A stretch of DNA of 64,000 nucleotides from Simmondsia chinensis. Taxonomy: Eukaryota > Streptophyta > Magnoliopsida > Caryophyllales > Simmondsiaceae. The translations under genes and the position numbers were made by a program. Position 1 is the first letter of the stretch, and every line of letters starts with the position of its first letter. The stretch lies in assembly GCA_018398585.1 (NCBI GenBank), contig JAGTTD010000001.1:39323938-39387937 (forward strand), in the 5' to 3' direction. Of the stretch, positions 56,106 to 64,000 are shown piece after piece. Under the pieces are notes generated by a model. That model did not search any database. It saw only the letters and a list, made by a program, of their open reading frames with translations, and was not told where the DNA came from.

Positions 56106-57121
56106 ATGGCTAAGAATACTCGATTAGCTGCTGAGGTTTGCCAGGTCGAGGAGACCCTTTCTACTCAAATCAGGGCCAATGATGAAAAGCTTGATCGCAC
56201 AGCAGCTGAACTCCAAGCTTCGATTCAGGAGCTTATAGAACTCATAGTTGATCAGTCCTTGCGTCTAAGAAGATAGCCTGACAGGGTGATAGCTGGAGCA
56301 TATGGTGGATCTCAATCTGCTATCACTAATTTTGTACCACCAGATCGCTCTCAAAATCAGCCTAATGGTAACAATCTCTATTCTGCTAGGTTAAGTAGAG
56401 TAGACTTTCCCTTGTTTAATGGGGAAGATGTGAATGAATGGGCTTATACTTGTGAACAATTCTTTTTTATTGACAATACATCTGAGGTAAACAAGGTTAG
56501 AGTAGCAGCTGTTCACATGAGGGGATTGGCATTACACTGGCATCTGAAATTTGTGCAAAATAGAAATGATCCTACTGTGTTGATGTGGGGAGAATATGGT
56601 TGAGCCTTGAAAACTAGATTCGGTAGTACTTATGAAGATCCAGTATTAGATTTGATGAAGGTTAGGCAAGAGGGGTAAGTTAAGGACTACCTGGCTAAAT
56701 TTGATAGTATGGCGGTGAGAGCTAACTTAAATGAATCACAGTTGATCAGTTGCTTCTTGACTGAACTGCGGGATGATTTGGAGCTAGAGGTTCGATCTAG
56801 GCAACCATCAACAATGCAACATGCTGTCTCTTTGGCTAAGTTAGCTGAGGCCAAGGTAGAAGCATTAGCTAAGCAATTGAAATATTCCAGAGCACCACTG
56901 CTTCCTACCCTCCTGGCCCTAAGATCTCTCCCTTCTCCAATCCCACCTTTGCAAGAAGTAATCCTACACATAACAGAAACATGGGGCCTTCACCAAACAT
57001 AGCTGCAGTGAATAGAACACCTCGAGCACTGACCAGAGCTGAATTACAGGAGAAAAGAGCTAAGGGGCTATGTTATTTTTGTGATGAAAAATTTGAAGCA
57101 GGGCATAAGTGTAAGATGAAG
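56106..57121 (+). pseudogene. chromovirus 2 gag
   Basis: ATG at 56106 opens MAKNTRLAAEVCQVEETLST with a predicted coiled-coil start (DEKLDRTAAELQASIQELIE). The Gag core follows: LSRVDFPLFNGEDVNEWAYT, MRGLALHWHLKF and FLTELRDDLELEVRSRQPST. The zinc knuckle GLCYFCDEKFEAGHKCK (57067-57117) is intact. Stops fall near 56274, 56601 and 56676, with a frameshift near 56920-56980. The CACTA insertion lies one or two codons after the knuckle. The start agrees with the PBS-to-gag spacing in chromovirus 1. Confidence 0.9.
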
Positions 57122-57540
57122 CACTACAAAAAGAGTGACTATTACCAACAACATGATTGTTGTTGGCAATGGCAATTTTTCTGTTGGTAAAGGCTTTACC
57201 AACAGAAATCGGTCTATTGGTACACTGTTGGTATTGCCACTGTTGGTAAAGGCTTTACAGACAGAAATTTGAAGTTGTTGGTAGTACCTCCACAATAGCT
57301 ACAATTGTTTATTTGTTGGTAAAAGTTATACCAACAAAAGCTTTTTGTTGGTAAAGGGTATTACCAACAAAATATTTTCTATTGGTAAAGGATACTACCA
57401 ATAACAGATTCTTTATTGGTAAATGATATACCAACACAAAAACTTTCTGTTGGTAAAAGTTTTACCGACAAAACAATATCTATTAGCAAAAGGTATGCTA
57501 CCAAAGACTTATTTTGTTATTACCAACAATAATTTCATAT
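57122..57540. repeat. CACTA element 2 left subterminal repeat array
   Basis: About nine copies of a palindromic unit built from TGTTGGTAAA and its complement (for example at 57180-57205, 57240-57262, 57313-57338 and 57343-57370), each able to form a hairpin. This is a clear subterminal transposase-binding type array. Confidence 0.9.
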
Positions 57541-57735
57541 TGCTACTCTCTACATCAAATACATAGTTTGTGGGTAGCATTACCTCATCACAACAATTTA
57601 CCAATTTATATAATCAAATATATCATTGCATCCAAAATATATACAACTCCATCCATGTTTAATCCACAACAAAAGCAAAGCATCCAATACAAATCTACAA
57701 CTCTATCCAAAATCTAATCTAACTAGTACAAATAG

Positions 57736-57894
57736 CTAAAAAAAAAAAAATTCATCATCTACCACAAAGTTCTGAATAATTTGTTTACAACAAGAACAAC
57801 CAACCTCATATATCTTCCAACACATAATCTTCATCGGCAAATCTTCCTCTTCACATTCGTGATTAAGCTCATCATCCAATGATCTTCCATTTTC
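57736..57894 (-). pseudogene. CACTA element 2 last exon (acidic C-terminal tail)
   Basis: On the minus strand, a CATAG acceptor at 57895 is followed by an open exon of 52 codons: ENGRSLDDELNHECEEEDLP, then KIYEVGCSCCKQIIQNFVVD, ending in TAG. It occupies the same place as the last exon remnant of CACTA element 1 and shares its acidic character, so it is probably the transposase C-terminus. No upstream catalytic core is recognisable. Confidence 0.5.
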
Positions 57895-58417
57895 CTATGA
57901 CAATGACCAATAGAGACATTAAACAACAACATAAGCTCGATCTCAATTTTTTAGCATAAAGGTAAATTATTACGCTAAAACATTGTCATAGAGCTTATAC
58001 ACAACATCGTAAGGATTTTCTTAGTAAATAGAGAACATGACTTTCTATTGGAGTATATTATGACACTAAAACATTCATATTTGCATAATGTAATAGAAAG
58101 TTCAACTCCTATATCTGAATTTGGAAAGGAGTATGTCATGATTTCCTCTACATCTCTTAACTTATAAGCATCATGTACTAACTCATGCAAATTCATATGC
58201 ATTCTAGAGCTATTCATTGGTAAACAATTGTAAGAATGTGAGCTCTCAATTAATATGGTTATTAACTCATAAGCATCAATAATGTCAATGTATATTTCCC
58301 TCAAATGCAATTGACTCCCAAGAAATGTTCACCAAACTGCAGTATTATCACATGAAAAATGAATTCATTATACTTTATAAATACATAGAAAACATCAAAC
58401 ATACACACAAACAATTG

Positions 58418-58420
<3 letters not shown>

Positions 58421-58508
<88 letters not shown>
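58421..58508. repeat. TA microsatellite, 44 repeats
   Basis: An uninterrupted TA run of 88 bp. Frames reading Tyr-Ile repeats on both strands are artefacts of it. Confidence 0.95.
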
Positions 58509-58510
<2 letters not shown>

Positions 58511-59069
58511 TATCCGCATCAAAAACCAGTTATGTATAAATGGTTTCTAGTATTTTCTAGTTATAAAGGATGAGTCTTTCAAAAGTAAACTCCCACATGT
58601 CCTAGCAGACACAAACATATATGAAAATCTTTATTTGCAAACCCTATTTAGCTTCCAATGCATCAAACATATGAAGAAAAAGGTTTTTTAATCTATCAAA
58701 ATCCACCAAACTATATAACAATTTGCTTGGGTGCCTCTCTTCACGAACTTGCGAAATACATTTTCCAAAACAATGGCTTCTTAAACAGGGAATGAACACA
58801 ACCAACATGTCACTAGGTTTCTCCTTGGCATCAAATTAAACACAAGTAACACATAACTACCTTGAGTACATCTATTTCATTATAACTATTTACAGTACAT
58901 TTCAAAGCTACCTAAATTTAAGTCCAATGGAGAAAATGTTTCTAAGAAGTAACAATAGTCAATATGATTCACTCAATTATATCATAGAAAGAATAAAAAC
59001 ACCAAATAAAAGATCCACTCAATATGATTCACTCAATTATATCTCAAAAATACTAGTTAGTACACTTAC
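58509..59069. other. CACTA element 2 interior, AT-rich, no supported gene
   Basis: Intron-like AT-rich sequence between exon candidates. It includes a short direct repeat (CAATATGATTCACTCAATTATAT at about 58960 and 59018). Confidence 0.5.
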
Positions 59070-59145
59070 TTGCTAATGTTAATCCATGAACATCACTAGG
59101 AGCTTCAAAAGGTGGTGGAAGGCTTCTAAAACCTGTCAACAAGAC
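59070..59145 (-). other. exon candidate with both splice sites, in CACTA element 2
   Basis: On the minus strand TTATCTTGTAG/GTCTTG (acceptor) and GCAA/GTAAGTG (a strong donor) bound a 76-bp open block. One frame reads VLLTGFRSLPPPFEAPSDVH, then GLTLA, without stops. I do not recognise the protein. It may be a second element gene or a captured host exon. Confidence 0.45.
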
Positions 59146-60579
59146 CTACAAGATAATTAATTCAAGATGAATAACAAGAAAGAAGAGCATACACCAAAAT
59201 CAGAATAACTGCAACAAGAAACCTCAGCACTTATTTAGAAAAAACAGTTCTTTGGAAGCAAAGGAATAAAGCACAACTGATCGCTGAAATATACAAAATT
59301 ATACTTTATGCAACAATGGTCCATCAAAAAGATTTTGAAGCAGAAAATCAAATTCACTAGAAGCAAATGCCCAATACATATGTACCTTATTGTCTAAGAA
59401 TCGTTTAGTGGACATAAGAATTATAACCATGGAATCAAATGCCCATTATACTTGCACTAAACTAAGTCTCATAAACTTTCAATGCCATGTCAAAGAACAT
59501 AGGCAAATCATTTCTTGTATAACAAAATGAAAGCAAGATATGATGGAAAGTTAGAAGTAGGTGTTTAGGGTATAATTTCAAAACTCTAGAGACTAGAACA
59601 TATATTGAAGAGCCCATGGATGTTTCACATTTTAACATACTTGTTGATAAAAGAACAAGAGATAACATATAAAGAGTAGATTACTTGCACAAACCTATCG
59701 AACTTTGTTAATTTAACCCTGTATCGCAAAAAAAATCATACACACTATACTCATAAACTTTCATAATGACAAGAAACATATGAAGAACATAGAAAGCTGC
59801 TATGCCAATAAACCAATCAATAAGTATTCAATGAACTGTAAAAAGGCTTATCTTACGGCACTGATTTGAAGGCCTAACTGAAATAATAGAATACTAATCC
59901 AAGGTATTTCACAACATTTCAATTAATTCTAAAAAATAATAAACAGAGAAAAGTGATTAGGCATGCCAAAATGATATGCTCAACATGATATTCCAATACC
60001 AATTACCAAAACAGAACTTTTTAGCTAAATACATTTGAGCTCGAAGTCATATGTTATGAAACTATCAACTATGAAATCAGCAACTAAGGCCTCAAATCTT
60101 GATAACATCCCAGTTTAGCTTTAGAGCATTAAATTTTTCAAAAATCTTAACCTAGTGGTTGACAATCTGATCTGAAATTGTTCTACAAATACATTATCAG
60201 AATAGAATTTAACCCGCGAAGTTCAATTCAAAGTTCATATAAGTTGGAACATTACTCCAGAAATTATGAAATTCACAACCAACCAATAAAGGTTCTAGCT
60301 TAACTAACTTGATTGCATATCATAAACTTAACATACTGCCACAAAGGTCAAGTATATTCAATTCAAATAACTGAAATCCATAACTCAAATTTACAACCAA
60401 TAGATATAAGCTTACCACAAAAGGAGAAAAGAGCAACCTTGAGAGGTCAACACCAATGTTGATTTCATACTTTGGGAGCTATTTTAACTTAAATTAACAA
60501 AAATAAAGAGTAACCCAAGAATAATTTCCTGCATCTCCACCTAAAGGTTCTATAGCAACATCATTACTTACAACATTAA
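59146..60579. other. CACTA element 2 interior, intron-like AT-rich sequence
   Basis: No coding block longer than 70 codons and no recognised motif. Probably introns of the minus-strand gene implied by neighbouring exon-like segments. Confidence 0.45.
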
Positions 60580-61470
60580 CATTATTACTTTAGCAACCTC
60601 TTGCCACAAAACTACTCAACAACTAGTAGCGATAATAAAAATTTCAACAATGTCTCATACAATAAGTATAAGAGTTGAAACACAATATAAAACCAATTTT
60701 ACACTCAAATATGAAAGTTTTAAATCAAATTAATGAGTACAAACCTGAAATATGTACAAAAAATAGACTAAAATCAGAAATATTAGAAGTATCACCACAA
60801 TCCAAACCTGAGAGTTGATAAAACCTACTCAATATCCAAACCCAATAACCTCCTGCCACAAAACTACCCAACAACTAACAACAACAAACACAATATAAAA
60901 CCAATTTTACACTAAAATATGAAAGTTTTAAACCAAAGTAATGAGTACAAACCTCAAATATGTATAAAAAATAGACTAAAATCAGAAAAATCAGAAATAT
61001 TACAACAATCCAAATCTGAGAGCTGATAAAACCTCCTCAATATCTAAACCCAACAACCTTCTACCACAAAACTACGCAACAATTAGCAACTACAACAAAA
61101 ATTCAACAATGTCTCATACAACAAGTATAAAAGTTGAAGCACAATATAAAACCAATTTTACACTAAAATATAAAAGTTGTAAACAAAAGTAGTGAGTATA
61201 AATCTAAAATATGTATAAAAAATAGATAAAGATCAGAAAAATTGGAAGTACTACCACAATCCAAACCTAAGAATTGATAAAACCTCCTCAATATCCGAAC
61301 CCGACAACCTCCCGCCACAAAACTACTCAAAAACTAGCAATAACCAACATAAATTTCAGCAAAATTTATCTCTAATATAACAAGTTGCAAGGGTTGAAAC
61401 ATAATATAAAAACTAATTTCACAATAAATTATGAAAGTTGTAAACAAAAATATTAAGTACAAACCTGAAA
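60580..61470. repeat. tandem repeat, about 208-260-bp unit, 4 copies
   Basis: The anchor CACAATATAAAACCAATTTTAC recurs at 60681, 60889, 61140 and (diverged) 61400. Units share ATGAAAGTTTTAAA, GAGTACAAACCTGAAATATGTA, CACAATCCAAACCTGAGAG and CCTCCTGCCACAAAACTAC. The spacing 208, 251, 260 shows that one unit lost about 45 bp. On the minus strand each unit repeats CATATTTCAG/GTTTGTAC, a splice-acceptor-like site. Confidence 0.88.
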
Positions 61471-61495
61471 TATGCACCAAAAAAAAGCTGTTATG

Positions 61496-61630
61496 GAACG
61501 AGGGCGGCGAGCGGCTATCCGGTGCCGGTGCGGTGGCTGGCCGGCGGCATTGCGGGGGGCGGGTCAGTGCGGTGGGGGGCGGGGCGGCGCGGGCGGGGTC
61601 TGGGCGGGGGCTGTGCCGGGGCGGGGTTTG
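61496..61630. other. GC-rich, CpG-rich island next to the tandem repeat
   Basis: About 130 bp of almost pure G/C with many CG dinucleotides in a very AT-rich setting. On the minus strand it is C-rich (Pro/Arg-type codons), preceded by AACCCTAACTCTCATTCTCAC, which looks like a 5' UTR. This could be the first exon or promoter-proximal end of the minus-strand gene of CACTA element 2, or a captured host segment. Confidence 0.55.
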
Positions 61631-61865
61631 AGTGAGAATGAGAGTTAGGGTTTTCTTTGGGGGGATGGGTATTTGTTTAAAAATTTAGTAATTTTAATTA
61701 GGATATAAATATTAATTTTAGATAAAAATTATAAGTATTAGGGGAGAAAATAAAATTTAAGAGGGAAAATGAAATTTAAGAGGGAAAATTAAAGTTTGGG
61801 AGAAAAAGTAAAAAATTAAGGAGGGAAATAAAAATTGAGGGGGAAAATAAAAATTGAGGGAAAAA

Positions 61866-63360
61866 TAAAAATTGAGTAAAAATTTAAGTACTATTTTTTT
61901 AGATTTAAAACTAATAATTTTATTTGTTGGTAATTATTCTTTTAATATTATTAATACTAGTAATAAATTTGTATGTTGGTCAATATCTCTATTAAAATTG
62001 GCTTAATAATAATAATTTATTTGTTGATAATATAATTTTACCTATTGATGGCAACTACTTCACAATACTAAATTGGTTAAATTGAGTTAATTAATTGATT
62101 TGTAATGTATTAAATTTTATCTTATATAATTGTGTGCTTATAATCATGATAAGGTCTCCAAATTATTAGCATTCATCTATGAGCTTGAAGTCTGTACCAT
62201 AACATAAATCTTGATGCGTCATCAAGTTTGAGGATGTATAAACTCTGAACACAATCTTTTATATAAATCAATATTTAATTATGACTGATGAAGAAATTCA
62301 TTAGTACTATTGAGATAATCCGTGTTAGCCCAATGGTGATATAGTAGGTTATATTTTTAGACTAGTTTATGCTCGAACTTAAGTATTAATTCATGTTTAA
62401 TATTAAATTAGGAGCAACAAACGAATTAAGTAGTGCTAATAAAATAACATATACTACACCTAGGTTAAATTTAGAGGAGAATAAAAATTGAGTAAAAAAA
62501 TTAAGTATTCTTTTTTAAAATTTAAAACTAATAACTTTATTTGTTGGTGATTGTTCTAATAATATTGTAAAAATAATATTAGTAATAAATTTATATGTTG
62601 GTCAACGTCTCTATTACAATTGGCTTAATACTATGAATTTATTTATCGGTAATATGATTTTACCTGTTGATAATAGCTACTTGATATATAAACTAACGGA
62701 TTTGCTTATTGGTAATGATTCTGTTAATAATACAAAGATAATATTATCAGCACATCTGTTTTTTGGTAATGACCTTATCATTTCATTTAAAAAATAAAAT
62801 TTTTTGATATTTTAGTTCCACTTAAAATTAAAACATTCTTGATGATTAATTTGAAACAACTTACAATGCTAGCACAATTTTTTTTTAAAAACAATTGTTT
62901 CTTACAAAATTAAAAGAAAAATTTTGATTAATTACGTTCATTTAGAGTTAATTTATGCTAAATTATTGATAAAATTGCCAATCTTTTGACTTCAAGTTGA
63001 ATTAATTGAGATAATTAATTGACTTGTAGTGCATTAAATTACATCTTACATAATTGTGTGCTTGTAGCCTATACCATAATATAACTAGTTTTTCATGCAT
63101 CATCAGGGTTGAAGTTATACACAACTTTGAACACAATCTTTTGTATAAATTAATACTTCATTATAAGTGATAAAGGAATTTGTTAGTTCTATTGAGATGA
63201 CCAATTCTACACCTAGGGTAATGCAATGGGTTATGCTCTTAAACTAGTTCATTATCCCAAGCCCTAACTTAAGTATTAATTCAAGTCTAATATTGAATTA
63301 GGAGCAAAAAAGGAATTAGTGCTAATGAGATAACTTATGCTACATCTAAGATGATATAAT
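61866..63360. repeat. diverged two-copy direct repeat in CACTA element 2
   Basis: Unit 1 (61866-62480) and unit 2 (62481-63360) both begin TAAAAATTGAGTAAAAA and run through TTTAAAACTAATAA, TGTTGGTCAA, AATTGTGTGCTT, TGAACACAATCTTTT and GTATTAATTCA, to GGAGCAA and a following GTGCTAAT. Unit 2 holds about 290 extra bases (about 62690-62990). The early part of each unit carries decayed TTGTTGGTAAT subterminal motifs. Confidence 0.82.
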
Positions 63361-64000
63361 GTCCTTAGACTAGTTTATTACCCTCAGCCTTAACTAGTTT
63401 AAATATAACCTACGCTTAGTACTTATAGCCTAAACCTCCTAGATCATTGTTATAATAGAGCATAATGACAGTATATGAGTAAAGGTATCCTGAATTCATT
63501 CCTTGAATTAACGTTTATTTAATTTGACTACCTTTTTTACTACTTTACTTGCTTTAGTTTAGTTAACCATTCAATTCATCGACAAAAATCCAAAATTTCA
63601 ACCAGCCATTAATCACTAGATTCAATTTAAAATTCATTCCCTATGGATAGGACTCATATACCCAATAAAGTTACAACAATCTTGTACGCATACAAGTACA
63701 CGGTTTTAAAACACCTTTTAAAATCACATCAATAGGCAAAGTACAAGACCTTTGTATGTAAATAACCCTAACTTAAATTTTACTCCCAAGGACCAAATTG
63801 ACACAACTTTAATTATATATGGACTAATTTAACATAATTAAGTATTAAATAAATTAATTGGTTGTGGTTGGAAAAACAGTTGGAAATTTCCGACCGATTT
63901 CCGACTGAAATCAACATATTTAATTTAATTTATTTTAATTTTAAAAAATAAAATAAGTGGTTGGAAATCGGTCGGAACTTTCCGACAGCTTTAGTTGCGG
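63361..64000. other. terminal spacer with inverted GGTCGGAA motifs at the window end
   Basis: AT-rich with no gene. From about 63865 the sequence carries repeated, inverted motifs (GGTTGGAAA, TTTCCGACCGATTTCCGAC, GGTTGGAAATCGGTCGGAA, TTTCCGAC). These resemble a subterminal repeat array of another DNA transposon family that continues beyond 64000. Confidence 0.45.

Larger units (their letters stand above)
55702..57121 (+). mobile_element. Ty3/gypsy chromovirus 2, 5' part, interrupted by CACTA element 2
   Basis: Contains 5' LTR, tRNA-Met PBS and gag up to the zinc knuckle, then stops exactly where CACTACAAAAAG begins. Gag is clearly related to chromovirus 1, with the same start block and Gag core. 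No continuation (protease, RT) is seen before the window end, as expected if CACTA element 2 is longer than the remaining window. Confidence 0.88.
57122..64000 (-). mobile_element. CACTA (En/Spm) element 2, right end not resolved
   Basis: A perfect CACTACAAAAAG terminus at 57122 is followed by inverted subterminal repeats of TGTTGGTAAA/TTTACCAACA. Similar but decayed motifs (TTTGTTGGTAAT) recur at 61920-62780, as expected near the opposite end. No inverted CACTA end or chromovirus continuation was found before 64000, so the element likely runs past the window, or its end is damaged. Exon-like blocks on the minus strand imply a gene whose 3' end is near 57736. Confidence 0.75.

Noticed and set aside
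58301..58573. Tyr-Ile repeat proteins on both strands
   Set aside because: Translation of an 88-bp TA microsatellite.
61431..61631. Gly/Arg-rich 66-residue plus-strand frame
   Set aside because: Caused by the GC-rich island; the better interpretation is a minus-strand 5' region or a non-coding segment.

Overview
This window is repeat-rich plant (angiosperm) nuclear DNA. It holds Ty1/copia and Ty3/gypsy LTR retrotransposons (Tat-type and chromodomain lineages), CACTA and hAT DNA transposons, an L1-type LINE fragment and AT-rich spacer, with no bacterial-style operons. I see no intact host gene, tRNA or rRNA. Every long reading frame belongs to a transposable element, and nearly all are broken by stops or frameshifts. 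The species cannot be named from the sequence.

Layout. (1) 1-4713: a minus-strand Ty1/copia element cut by the window edge (RNase H, RT, integrase, protease, gag, PBS, LTR). (2) 4714-10703: AT-rich spacer with a short retroposon flanked by near-identical 14-bp repeats (5466-5782) and a non-autonomous hAT element with a perfect 8-bp target duplication (9192-9778). (3) 10704-23800: a complete but decayed 13.1-kb Ty3/gypsy Tat-type element with 5-bp TSD gatgt. Its long 3' non-coding region carries two minisatellites and a captured fragment of a stearoyl-ACP desaturase gene (about 21704-21826). (4) About 24620-50542: a nested stack. An old copia-family LTR was split by a chromovirus (24972-29755, TSD cactg) and by a CACTA element (30967-50153, TSD ata). 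The CACTA element was itself invaded by a hAT element with a transposase gene (33487-36124, TSD atgcatac) and by a composite of two copia copies sharing one central LTR (37305-50128). The second copy's RT is further split by a LINE fragment (about 43420-44526). (5) 50543-55701: AT-rich spacer with a second hAT MITE (52845-53682). (6) 55702-57121: 5' part of a second chromovirus, interrupted at its gag zinc knuckle by a second CACTA element. That element starts at 57122 and appears to run to or past the window end. It carries exon-like segments, a 208-260-bp tandem repeat, a GC-rich island and a diverged two-copy direct repeat.

The genes are parts of element life cycles (gag, protease, integrase, RT/RNase H; hAT and CACTA transposases), not a host pathway. 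Many premature stops fit C-to-T or G-to-A transitions, as expected for long-methylated DNA. Insertion order can be read from target-site duplications and from which element interrupts which. The observations most worth following are the desaturase fragment inside the Tat element, the 19-kb CACTA element recognisable only from its two separated ends, the copia pair with a shared LTR, and the unusual internal structure of the second CACTA element.
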